DNA of 64,000 nt from Lachnospiraceae bacterium (GTDB taxonomy: Bacteria > Bacillota > Clostridia > Lachnospirales > Lachnospiraceae). The first letter of the stretch is position 1. Every line of letters starts with the position of its first letter. The DNA lies in the NCBI GenBank assembly GCA_021199655.1, contig JAJQHQ010000050.1, positions 1 to 64,000 of the forward strand, in the 5' to 3' direction. The notes under the pieces were generated by a model. It saw only the letters and a program-made list of their open reading frames with translations, was not told where the DNA came from and did not search any database. A program made the position numbers and the translations under genes. Below, one piece after another: positions 17,342 to 28,921 of this stretch.

Positions 17342-17575
17342 TTATCCACAATTTTATCCACTTATCCACATGTAAAACCACAGAATATGGTGTTGAAAAG
17401 ATGAGGATATTTGCTTATCCTGTTTTTTCCATTTCAGAAGGATTTTTAACATAAAAAAAGCATCTGTGGATAAATCCGGAGTTTTCCTTTTTCCATACGG
17501 GGAAAATTCACATGGTTTTCCTTTTCGAAAATCCGCTGTTTTCGCCAGCGGAGACCGGTTATTCACTTATCAACA
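17342..17575. other. oriC: Second DnaA-box cluster between dnaA and dnaN
   Basis: The 393-bp gap contains TTATCCACA at 17342-17350 and 17362-17370, TTATCCACT at 17354-17362, TGTGGATAA at 17465-17473 and TTATCAACA at 17567-17575. Together with the upstream cluster this makes a bipartite origin like that of Bacillus subtilis, where unwinding occurs on the dnaN side. The A/T-rich stretch at 17590-17625 is a candidate unwinding region. Confidence 0.88.
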
Positions 17576-17709
17576 GGCCTTAATACTACGTTTACTGATT
17601 TTTTATTATTTATATATAGCAGTCCCAGGCAAGCCTCAAACCCATGACGCATAAGCGGCATAAAAGGCGGTCTGTGGTCTGCTGTCCTCAATATGAAGGG
17701 AGAATTTCT

Positions 17710-18813
17710 ATGAAGATCACCTGCAGCAAACAGGAACTCATGAGAGCGATCAATATTGTTACAAAAGCTGTACCTGCAAATACCACCATGCCGGTCTTGA
17801 AGTGCATATTTATCGACGCTTCCGCGTCAGAGATCAAGTTTACAGCCAACGATATGGAACTTGGTATTGAGACAAAGGTGACTGGCATGATCCTGGAACA
17901 AGGTGTGGTTGCCCTTGAGGCGAAGCTTTTTTCTGATATGATCCGAAAGATGGAAGAAAGTGACGTTACGATCGCTTCCGATGAGAATTTTAATACAACG
18001 ATCACCTGTGAAAAAGCAAAATTCAATATTATGGGACAGAGCGGAGAGGATTTCCCTTATCTTCCTTTTGTTGAGAAGGATTATCAGGTCATTCTTTCTT
18101 CGTTTACTCTGAAAGAAGTCATCCGACAGACGATTTTTTCCACCGCTGCGACGGAGACAAATAAGATCATGACCGGCGAACTGTTTGATATAAAGGAGAA
18201 TCTCTTAAGAGTCATTTCACTGGATGGTCATCGTATTTCGATCCGCAATATCCAGCTGAAAGATTCTCTCGAGGAACGCAAGGCGATCGTTCCCGGAAAG
18301 ACACTGAATGAGATTTCCAAAATTCTCTCCGGCGGGACGGAGGATGAGGTGGAAATCTATCTGACAGAGAACCTGATCCTGTTTGAATTTGATGAGAATG
18401 TCGTTGTATCCAGACTGATCGAGGGAAAATATTTCAACGTGGATCAGATGATCTCCAATGATTATCAGACGAAGGCAACGATCAACCGACAGGATTTCTT
18501 AAGCTGCCTGGACCGTGCGACTCTGATGGTAAAGGAGGGGGACAAGCGCCCGATCATCCTGAACATTGCGGATAATACGATGGAGATGAAGATCAGTTCT
18601 CAGATCGGTAAGATGAATGATGTCTTGGATGTTGAACTGGAAGGAAAGCCGATCAAGATTGGATTTAATCCGCGTTTTATGCTGGACGCGCTGCGCGTGA
18701 TCGATGATGAGATGATTGATATTTATTTTATGAATTCAAAAGCGCCGTGCTTTATCCGGGATGAGGAGCAGAATTATAATTATATGGTGCTGCCGGTGAA
18801 CTTTGTGGACTAG
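17710..18813 (+). CDS. dnaN: DNA polymerase III beta sliding clamp
   Basis: The 367-residue ring-forming clamp that tethers the replicative polymerase. Three repeated clamp folds are apparent in length and pattern, starting MKITCSKQELMRAINIVTKA and ending with the canonical YNYMVLPVNFVD. The frame is open 22 codons upstream, but the ATG at 17710 has GAAGGGAG before it and gives the normal N-terminus. Confidence 0.97.
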   Translation: MKITCSKQELMRAINIVTKAVPANTTMPVLKCIFIDASASEIKFTANDMELGIETKVTGMILEQGVVALEAKLFSDMIRKMEESDVTIASDENFNTTITCEKAKFNIMGQSGEDFPYLPFVEKDYQVILSSFTLKEVIRQTIFSTAATETNKIMTGELFDIKENLLRVISLDGHRISIRNIQLKDSLEERKAIVPGKTLNEISKILSGGTEDEVEIYLTENLILFEFDENVVVSRLIEGKYFNVDQMISNDYQTKATINRQDFLSCLDRATLMVKEGDKRPIILNIADNTMEMKISSQIGKMNDVLDVELEGKPIKIGFNPRFMLDALRVIDDEMIDIYFMNSKAPCFIRDEEQNYNYMVLPVNFVD

Positions 18814-18833
18814 TATGATAACCGAAAATCGTC

Positions 18834-18995
18834 ATTCATTTCTACAGCAGACACGTTGATTTTTGCGCTTCTCTTGCGCCGCTTGTTATTTGCCGTCTCG
18901 CTGAAACTCGCTTCGCTCAGACAATGGCGAGACGGCAAAAGCTATGCTCGAGAAGCTCGCAAAAATCTGCCTACCGTCTGCTTGCAGAAATGAAT
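18834..18995. repeat. 162-bp long hairpin element after dnaN
   Basis: The outer arms ATTCATTTCT (18834-18843) and AGAAATGAAT (18986-18995) are complementary. The middle arms contain GCAGACACGTTGATTTTTGC and, opposite, GCAAAAATCTGCCTACCGTC. The inner stem is TTGCCGTCTCGC / GCGAGACGGCAA around a loop with GCTTCGCTCAGACAATGG. In reverse orientation it matches the 11581-11753 element in loop and middle arms but not in the inner stem. It fills most of the 303-bp dnaN-S4 gap; no coding sequence was seen there. Confidence 0.8.
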
Positions 18996-19116
18996 TGCCA
19001 ATTTTCTAATTTACAGTTTGATAAATTAAAGTATATATATTATTATATATTTAGAAGTTATAAAAGAAAGAGTGAAATCATTTAGGTTAGTTTTATATGA
19101 ATAAGGAATCATAGTC

Positions 19117-19335
19117 ATGGAAAAATCAACAGATATTAAGTTACGGGACGAGTACATTAAGCTCGGCCAGGCCCTGAAAGCGGCCGGGATTGCCGATTCC
19201 GGTGTGGATGCGAAGTTTCTGATCCAGGACGGAAAGGTCCTGGTGAACGGGCAGGTGGAGCTGCAGCGCGGGAAGAAGCTGCATGACGGCGATGAAGTGA
19301 TCTGCAGGGATGTGACTGTAAAGATTCATTCCTGA
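19117..19335 (+). CDS. yaaA: S4-domain RNA-binding protein (YaaA/RlbA type)
   Basis: A 72-residue protein consisting almost only of an S4 domain: DEYIKLGQALKAAGIADSG, the loop KFLIQDGKVLVNGQVEL and the end DGDEVICRDVTVKI. In Firmicutes this gene sits between dnaN and recF, as here, and its target RNA is not firmly established. It lies 54 bp upstream of recF. Confidence 0.9.
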   Translation: MEKSTDIKLRDEYIKLGQALKAAGIADSGVDAKFLIQDGKVLVNGQVELQRGKKLHDGDEVICRDVTVKIHS

Positions 19336-19389
19336 TCGCCGACTGAAGCGGAAAGCATTTCCATACAGAAAGAACAGGTTTTTGTATCT

Positions 19390-22613
<3,224 letters not shown>

Positions 22614-22635
22614 TGTACAGCCAATGTACGACCGT

Positions 22636-22766
22636 TCAGGGGGACAATTTCGGACACGCTCGCGCTTATAAAACAACGTAGCGGTACTAAGCTCGATCTT
22701 CGCCTGACGGCTTGATTTCGCTAAGTGCCGACGTTGTCTTTAATAGTCCTCAATTGCCCACCCTGA
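22636..22766. repeat. 131-bp long hairpin between gyrB and gyrA
   Basis: The left arm has TCAGGGGGACAATTTCGGAC then ACAACGTAGCGGTACTAAGC. The right arm has CTAAGTGCCGACGTTGT, then GTCC, then AATTGCCCACCCTGA, pairing imperfectly over most of its length around a loop containing CTTCGCCTGACGG. It occupies much of the 362-bp gap; the remainder (22767-22960) is A/T-rich and probably holds the gyrA promoter. No terminator T-run follows the stem. Confidence 0.65.
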
Positions 22767-22975
22767 CCGGTCTACAGGCTGGGGTTTGAAGGGTTTCATT
22801 CTGGTTTTTGGTGTTCTTCATATGTATAGATAATAATTTTAATCATATAATTTGATTTTATATTAGATTTTTGCTAAACAAGGCGTTTTCAATATAAAAC
22901 AGCCCTGCACGGGCTTTGGAAGTATAAATTATTTTGAACTTGTATATATGGCAGCAGGATTGAGGAGGATGAATT

Positions 22976-25576
22976 TTGGAAGACAATATCTTCGATCAAA
23001 TTAAGGAAGTTGACCTGAAAAAGACGATGGAGGAGTCGTACATTGATTATGCGATGAGTGTAATCGCGTCGCGGGCGCTTCCGGATGTGAGGGATGGTTT
23101 GAAGCCGGTGCAGCGCAGGGTGCTGTATTCGATGATCGAGCTGAATAACGGGCCGGACAAGCCGCACAGGAAGTGTGCGCGTATTGTCGGTGATACGATG
23201 GGTAAATATCATCCGCACGGGGACAGTTCGATCTACGGCGCGCTGGTGAATATGGCGCAGGAGTGGTCGACACATTATCCTCTGGTGGACGGACACGGCA
23301 ATTTTGGTTCGGTGGACGGCGACGGCGCGGCGGCGATGCGTTACACGGAAGCGCGTTTGAGCAAGATCTCTATGGAGATGCTGGCGGATATCAATAAGGA
23401 TACCGTGGATTTTGTGCCGAACTTTGATGAGACGGAGCGGGAGCCGGTGGTGCTGCCGTCGAGATATCCGAATCTTCTGGTAAATGGCTCGAACGGTATT
23501 GCGGTCGGCATGGCGACGAATATTCCTCCGCACAATCTGCGTGAGGTGATTTCTGCTGTCGTGAAGATGATCGATAACCGTGTGGATGAGGATCGGGATA
23601 CGTTGATCGAGGAAATCATGGAGATCATCAAGGGACCGGATTTTCCGACCGGAGCGCAGATCCTCGGCAGAAGAGGAATTGAGGAGGCGTATAGGACAGG
23701 TAAAGGGAAGATTCGTGTCCGTGCCGTGACAAATATCGAGACGATGAGCAACGGCAAGAGCCGCATTATCGTGACGGAGCTTCCGTTCATGGTGAATAAG
23801 GCACGTCTGATCGAAAAAATGGCGGATCTGGTGAAGGAAAAGCGCATCGACGGTATTACTGCGATCACAGATGAGTCGAACCGGGAAGGTATGCGGATCA
23901 ACATTGAGCTGCGGCGCGATGTGAATGCGAATGTGATCTTAAACCAGCTTTATAAGCATACGCAGCTGCAGGATACATTCGGCGTGATCATGCTGGCGCT
24001 GGACGGCAATCAGCCGAAGGTCATGAATATTCATGAAATGCTGCAGCTTTACCTGAACCATCAGGAGGAAGTCGTTACCAGACGGACGAAATATGACCTG
24101 AATAAAGCGCAGGAACGCGCCCATATTTTGGAGGGCTTGCTGATCGCGCTGGATAATATTGACGAGGTGATTAAGATCATCCGCGGGTCGCAGACCACGC
24201 AGCTGGCAAAAGCCGGATTGATGGAGCGTTTCGGTCTGACGGATGCGCAGGCACAGGCTATCGTGGACATGCGTCTGCGGGCTCTGACCGGTCTGGAACG
24301 CGAGAAGCTGGAGACGGAATATAAGGAACTGATGGAAAAAATCAAGGGTTACAAGGCAATCCTGGCTGATGAGAAGCTTCTGCTCGGCGTGATCAAGACG
24401 GAGATCAGCCTGATCGCGGAAAAATACGGCGACGACCGCAAGACAACGATCGGTTATGACGCGACGGAATTTTCGGCGGAGGATCTGATCGAGGATGAAA
24501 AGGTTGTCATTGCAATGACAAAGCTTGGTTATATCAAGCGCATGCAGCCGGATAATTTCCGCAGTCAGAACCGCGGCGGCCGCGGCATTCGCGGGATACA
24601 GACGCTGGAGGAGGATTACATAGAAGAGATTCTGGTGACGAATACGCACCATTATCTGATGTTCTTTACGAATAAAGGCCGTGTTTACCGCCTGAAAGTG
24701 TATGAGATACCGGAAGCAAGCCGCACGGCGCGCGGCACCGCGATCATTAATCTGCTGCAGCTGCAGCCGGAGGAAAAGATCACGGCGATGATTCCGATCA
24801 AGGAATACAAGGAAGGCAATTATCTGTTTATGGCTACAAAGAAGGGCCTTGTAAAGAAGACCTCGATCATGGCATTCGCATTCGTGAAAAAAAATGGTCT
24901 TGCTGCCATTACTCTCCGCGAGGACGATGAATTAATTGAGGTGAAATTTACAGATAATAAAAGAGAAATCTTCCTTGTGACAAAATTCGGGCAGTGTATC
25001 CGCTTTAAAGAGACGACTCTGCGTCCTACAGGAAGAACTTCGATGGGCAATATCGGCATGAAGCTGGCGCCGGGCGATGAGGTCATTGCCATGCAGCTGG
25101 ATGTACAGGGTGAATATCTGCTGCTTGTGTCGGAAAAAGGTATCGGAAAGCTGACACGCACCAGTGAATTTACAACACACGGCCGCAACGGAAAGGGCAT
25201 GAAGTGCTATAAGATCACGGAGAGGACAGGCAATCTGGTTGGCGCGAAGGCAGTCTGCCTGGACGATGAGATCATGATCATCAGCAAGGATGGAATTATC
25301 ATCCAGATGGCATGTGAGAATATCTCCATCTGCGGACGTCCGGCAAGCGGCGTGAAACTGATGAATCTGGATGTGGATCCGGAGACAGGCATCGCGGATC
25401 AGGTTGCGAGCATCTCTAAGGTGGGGAAGACGCAGCCGCAGGAGGAAAATCCGGAGAAGATGATTGAGGAAGATTCTGATATCATCGATGTAGCGGATGA
25501 AAATGAGGTGTCCAAAGATTCATTCAGTGACCAAGACGGTGATGAGGTGTCTGAAGGTTCGTCGGATGAAAATTGA
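22976..25576 (+). CDS. gyrA: DNA gyrase subunit A (TTG start)
   Basis: The 866-residue DNA-cleaving and wrapping subunit of gyrase. The catalytic tyrosine lies in the conserved MRYTEARLS context, the quinolone-region sequence [19 protein letters not shown] is wild-type-like, and the C-terminal beta-pinwheel carries the GyrA box [11 protein letters not shown]. The start is TTG at 22976, with GAGGAGG 7 bases upstream; the ATG at 22970 is in another frame and soon stops. The last 55 residues are an acidic tail ([20 protein letters not shown]) beyond the folded part. Confidence 0.97.
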   Translation: MEDNIFDQIKEVDLKKTMEESYIDYAMSVIASRALPDVRDGLKPVQRRVLYSMIELNNGPDKPHRKCARIVGDTMGKYHPHGDSSIYGALVNMAQEWSTHYPLVDGHGNFGSVDGDGAAAMRYTEARLSKISMEMLADINKDTVDFVPNFDETEREPVVLPSRYPNLLVNGSNGIAVGMATNIPPHNLREVISAVVKMIDNRVDEDRDTLIEEIMEIIKGPDFPTGAQILGRRGIEEAYRTGKGKIRVRAVTNIETMSNGKSRIIVTELPFMVNKARLIEKMADLVKEKRIDGITAITDESNREGMRINIELRRDVNANVILNQLYKHTQLQDTFGVIMLALDGNQPKVMNIHEMLQLYLNHQEEVVTRRTKYDLNKAQERAHILEGLLIALDNIDEVIKIIRGSQTTQLAKAGLMERFGLTDAQAQAIVDMRLRALTGLEREKLETEYKELMEKIKGYKAILADEKLLLGVIKTEISLIAEKYGDDRKTTIGYDATEFSAEDLIEDEKVVIAMTKLGYIKRMQPDNFRSQNRGGRGIRGIQTLEEDYIEEILVTNTHHYLMFFTNKGRVYRLKVYEIPEASRTARGTAIINLLQLQPEEKITAMIPIKEYKEGNYLFMATKKGLVKKTSIMAFAFVKKNGLAAITLREDDELIEVKFTDNKREIFLVTKFGQCIRFKETTLRPTGRTSMGNIGMKLAPGDEVIAMQLDVQGEYLLLVSEKGIGKLTRTSEFTTHGRNGKGMKCYKITERTGNLVGAKAVCLDDEIMIISKDGIIIQMACENISICGRPASGVKLMNLDVDPETGIADQVASISKVGKTQPQEENPEKMIEEDSDIIDVADENEVSKDSFSDQDGDEVSEGSSDEN

Positions 25577-25630
25577 TACGTATGCCAGTGAAATGGTATA
25601 AAGAAACAGATAGTTTATCATAGAAAGCAG

Positions 25631-25657
25631 GTAACTGTGAAGGTACTGAACAGTTAA
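25631..25657. mobile_element. 27-bp mini-element with perfect 8-bp target duplication
   Basis: GTAACTGTGAAGG ... CTGAACAGTTAA; the last base is A where other copies have C. It is flanked on both sides by GAAAGCAG (25623-25630 and 25658-25665). It lies in the gyrA-murT gap, 38 bases before the murT start codon, so it is in the murT leader. Confidence 0.85.
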
Positions 25658-25695
25658 GAAAGCAGCTGTAAAAACAGCAGAAAAAAGGACAGCAT

Positions 25696-27363
25696 ATGAA
25701 ATTACGCAGGATGATTGCCATATGGGCGGCAAAGATCATCAGCGCTGCGTGCAGGCTTTCCGGCAAACAGGGTGTTACGTTTGCCGGAAAAGTTGCATTA
25801 AGGATCGATCCGAATATACTGAAGGATCTTTCCGCGCAGGTGCGGGAAAAGATTTTTGTGGTCTGTGGCACGAACGGAAAAACAACAACGAATAATCTGC
25901 TGTGTCAGGCCATTGAGACGGAAACTCCCGCAAAGCTGATGGCGGAAAAATCGGCAGGACGGAACAACGGAAATCATGGTCAAAAGAATCATGGTCAATC
26001 GGTTCGTGTCGTCTGCAATCACACCGGCTCCAATATGCTGGACGGTGTGGCGGCGGCTTTTGTGCTGGCAGCAAAAAATAACGGGACTCTGGACGCGGAT
26101 TATGCCTGTATTGAGATCGATGAAGCATCCACGCTGCGTGTATTTCCGCATTTCAAGCCGGATTATATGGTGCTGACGAATCTGTTCCGCGATCAGCTGG
26201 ACCGCTACGGCGAAATTGATATCACGATGGATATGCTGAACCGCGCGATGCAGATGGCTCCGGACATGAAGATCATTGTAAATGCGGACGATGCTCTTTC
26301 TGCGTATCTGGCGATGGAGAGCGGGCATGAATTTATCACCTACGGAATTACGGAGCAAGTGTTTTCGGAAGAGGAACAGGGAGAGCAGCATGAGATCCGC
26401 GAAGGCCGCTTTTGCAAAAAATGCGGGGCAAGGCTGGATTATGAATTTTATCATTACAGCCAGATCGGCAAATACAACTGCCCGAACTGCGATTTTACCA
26501 GACCGGAGATTGATTTTGAGGCGCTTCATATCGATATGACGGAGGGACTTTCCTTTGATGTGCTGGAGCGGTATGTTCTTCCGGAGGAAGAACTGGACAG
26601 CGTAATTACGATGGATGATCTGGCGGCAGGCGATGGGACGGGTTCAGGTCATGAGGAAGAGGCTGCCGCAACAAAAGAAGCAGTGTCCGACAGGATCATC
26701 CACAGATATGAAAGCCGTCATCTTTCTGCGGATTACCGGGGTTTTTACAATATTTATAATATTCTTGCCGCCTATGCGGCAGGCAGAAGCGCCGGATTGA
26801 AGCTGACAGATTATGAGAAGGTGCTGAAAGATTTTCATCCGCAGAACGGGAGGATGGAGCACTTTACAATCAATGGAAATGATGTAATGCTGAATCTGGC
26901 GAAGAATCCGGCCGGATTTAACCAGAATATTTCTGCGGTGATGGAGGATAAAAAAGAAAAAGATATTATCATCGTAATTAATGATAACGCGCAGGACGGG
27001 ACGGATATCTCCTGGCTGTGGGATGTGGATTTTGACCGGTTTGGAGACAGGAAAGACTGTGATTCGGAATCAAAAAATGCAGATTTGGAATTAGTAAATA
27101 CGGATTCGAAGTCTGATTCTATAAATGAGGATATGGCGGGAAAAACGAATACGATTCGCTCAATCACGGTCAGCGGTATCCGCTGCCAGGATATGCGGCT
27201 GCGCATGAAGTATGTGGATATTCCCTGTGAGATGATCGGCGATGTGAAGAGCGCGATCGAGGCGCGGCTTGCCGACGGCTGCGGGAATCTGTATGTGCTG
27301 GTGAACTATACCGCGCTGTTTTCAACGAGAAATATTCTGGCAGGGATGCAGGAAACAAAATAG
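25696..27363 (+). CDS. murT: Lipid II isoglutaminyl synthase subunit MurT
   Basis: A 555-residue Mur-ligase-like ATPase that activates the alpha-carboxylate of the stem-peptide glutamate for amidation by ammonia from GatD. The ATP motif GTNGKTTTNNLL lies near residue 57. A four-cysteine zinc ribbon characteristic of MurT follows (CKKCG at about 239 and CPNC about 20 residues later). The C-terminal DUF1727 domain contains YNIYNILAAYAAGRSAG and NDNAQDGTDISWLWDVDF. Compared with about 440 residues in staphylococci it is longer, with low-complexity inserts near residues 95-105 and 455-480. It forms an operon with gatD. Confidence 0.95.
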   Translation: MKLRRMIAIWAAKIISAACRLSGKQGVTFAGKVALRIDPNILKDLSAQVREKIFVVCGTNGKTTTNNLLCQAIETETPAKLMAEKSAGRNNGNHGQKNHGQSVRVVCNHTGSNMLDGVAAAFVLAAKNNGTLDADYACIEIDEASTLRVFPHFKPDYMVLTNLFRDQLDRYGEIDITMDMLNRAMQMAPDMKIIVNADDALSAYLAMESGHEFITYGITEQVFSEEEQGEQHEIREGRFCKKCGARLDYEFYHYSQIGKYNCPNCDFTRPEIDFEALHIDMTEGLSFDVLERYVLPEEELDSVITMDDLAAGDGTGSGHEEEAAATKEAVSDRIIHRYESRHLSADYRGFYNIYNILAAYAAGRSAGLKLTDYEKVLKDFHPQNGRMEHFTINGNDVMLNLAKNPAGFNQNISAVMEDKKEKDIIIVINDNAQDGTDISWLWDVDFDRFGDRKDCDSESKNADLELVNTDSKSDSINEDMAGKTNTIRSITVSGIRCQDMRLRMKYVDIPCEMIGDVKSAIEARLADGCGNLYVLVNYTALFSTRNILAGMQETK

Positions 27364-27443
27364 CAGGAGCATATCGGATATCAGACAGAATTTAGTGGCG
27401 CCCGCGAAGCGAGCAGGGAAGTTTGGATAAAAGGAGAGCACAC

Positions 27444-28163
27444 ATGAAATTAACCATCGGGCATCTTTACCCGGATCTTTTAAATCTGTACGGTGACCGC
27501 GGCAACATTCAGTGTATGAAAAAGCGCTGCGAGTGGCGCGGTATTGAAGCTGAAGTGTGGGAATTTCAGATCACGGATGAGGTGAAATTTTCAGATCTGG
27601 ATATTGTGCTGCTGGGCGGAGGCTCCGACCGGGAGCAGATGCTGGTGTGTGAAAAGCTGAAGACCATCCGTGAAGATTTCCATGCTTATGTAGAAGATGG
27701 CGGCAGTGTGATCGCGGTCTGCGGCGGCTATCAGCTGCTCGGACATTATTACGATACGGCGGATGGGCGGATCGAAGGTCTGTCTCTGGTGGATCTTTTT
27801 ACGGAGCAGGGCAGTCCGCGTCTGATTTCCAATATTGTGATCGCAAATGACGATTTTCCATACCCGATCGTTGGCTTTGAAAATCACGGCGGCAGGACCT
27901 TTATCGGGGAAAACAGACCGCTCGGCAAAGTACAGTTTGGTTTTGGAAATAACGGAAAGGACGGAGCGGAGGGCGTACTTTATAAAAATGTCGTCGGCAC
28001 CTATCTGCATGGCCCGCTGCTTCCGAAAAATCCGCATGTCTGCGATTATCTGCTCGGGAACGCGCTGGAGCACAAATACGGGACGCGGGAGCTTAGCTCT
28101 CTGGATGATGAGCAGGAGCTGGAAGCAAATCGGTATATCGTGGAGAGGTTTACCGGAAAATAA
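27444..28163 (+). CDS. gatD: Lipid II isoglutaminyl synthase glutaminase subunit GatD
   Basis: A 239-residue class I glutamine amidotransferase (CobB/CobQ-like) that supplies ammonia to MurT. The nucleophile cysteine is in VCGGYQLLG and the catalytic histidine in TYLHGPLLPKNP. The start at 27444 follows AAAGGAGAG; the frame opens at a TTG 7 codons earlier that has no site. It lies 80 bp after murT, the conserved pairing. Confidence 0.95.
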   Translation: MKLTIGHLYPDLLNLYGDRGNIQCMKKRCEWRGIEAEVWEFQITDEVKFSDLDIVLLGGGSDREQMLVCEKLKTIREDFHAYVEDGGSVIAVCGGYQLLGHYYDTADGRIEGLSLVDLFTEQGSPRLISNIVIANDDFPYPIVGFENHGGRTFIGENRPLGKVQFGFGNNGKDGAEGVLYKNVVGTYLHGPLLPKNPHVCDYLLGNALEHKYGTRELSSLDDEQELEANRYIVERFTGK

Positions 28164-28187
28164 TAATATTTTATCAAAAAGATAATA

Positions 28188-28238
28188 TTGACAAAAGCAA
28201 TCAACGGACATATGATAAAATGTAGTGGGAAATCCCAC
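28188..28238 (+). promoter_or_regulatory. Promoter and palindromic operator of the toxin-antitoxin pair
   Basis: TTGACA (28188-28193), 17 bases, TATGAT (28211-28216), then a perfect palindrome GTGGGAAATCCCAC (28225-28238) about where transcription would start. A palindrome there is what an autoregulating antitoxin would bind. A stem AATATTTTATC / GATAATATT (28165-28189) just upstream may end the gatD transcript. Confidence 0.75.
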
Positions 28239-28260
28239 ATATAATAACAGAGGTGATAGA

Positions 28261-28500
28261 ATGAATGCGTTAAAAGATTATAATGTTCATATTGACAGTA
28301 AGAAAAGAGTTACGTTACGTGGAGCAACCTATCAGTATTATAATGTGAAGGAATATGAAAACGGATGTATTCTTCTTGAACCAAGAGAATTAAATTTGCC
28401 GGATAGTATTTCAAAAAGAACGTTGGAAGATATGGATCAGGCTGTGGAAAATTTCAAAAAAGGAGTTGTATCTTCAGTTATTGATTTATCGGATTTTTAA
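28261..28500 (+). CDS. Putative antitoxin of a type II toxin-antitoxin pair
   Basis: A 79-residue protein, MNALKDYNVHIDSKKRVTLR onwards. The N-terminal strand pattern (short beta strands with K-R-V-T-L-R) resembles AbrB/MazE-like DNA-binding antitoxins, and the C-terminal half (MDQAVENFKKGVVSSVIDLSDF) looks like the helical part that would wrap a toxin. It is A/T-rich relative to its neighbours, has its own promoter and palindromic operator, and is followed 14 bp later by the RelE-like gene. The role is inferred from that arrangement. Confidence 0.65.
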   Translation: MNALKDYNVHIDSKKRVTLRGATYQYYNVKEYENGCILLEPRELNLPDSISKRTLEDMDQAVENFKKGVVSSVIDLSDF

Positions 28501-28514
28501 AATGGAGTGAGTTT

Positions 28515-28886
28515 ATGCAATATAGTATTCGCATGGGAGTTCCTGAAATGTCTGATCTATGGTCAGATTTACAGAAGAAACATAAAACAGGAAAAATAAG
28601 TAAAAAAGATGAAGTACTGTATCAAAAATGGGGAAAAGCGTTAAAAAAATTATCGGAAAATCCAATTTATCCTGGTTTACAATCTCATGAAATTATACCT
28701 TTATCCAGAAGATATGGAGAAAAAGTGTGGCAGTCTTATCTGGAAAATAAAACAAGCGGTGCTATGAGAATGTTCTGGATATATGGTCCGGGAAAGCAGG
28801 AAATTACAATTATTGGATTAGAACCTCATCCGGAAGATAAGAAAAAAGGAGGATATGACAGGATTAATCTTTCAGATATAGGATAA
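28515..28886 (+). CDS. Putative RelE-superfamily toxin
   Basis: A 123-residue basic protein. The second half has the RelE/ParE-like strand pattern (SGAMRMFWIYGPGKQEITIIGLEP...) and ends in GGYDRINLSDIG, as in addiction-module proteins of gut Firmicutes. The expected activity, cleavage of mRNA on ribosomes, is known for the superfamily but unproven here. GGAGTGAG precedes the ATG. It is A/T-rich like the antitoxin, pointing to joint acquisition. Confidence 0.6.
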   Translation: MQYSIRMGVPEMSDLWSDLQKKHKTGKISKKDEVLYQKWGKALKKLSENPIYPGLQSHEIIPLSRRYGEKVWQSYLENKTSGAMRMFWIYGPGKQEITIIGLEPHPEDKKKGGYDRINLSDIG

Positions 28887-28921
28887 TACCATATAACGAA
28901 CAGAAGAAGGGAGAGATCAGT

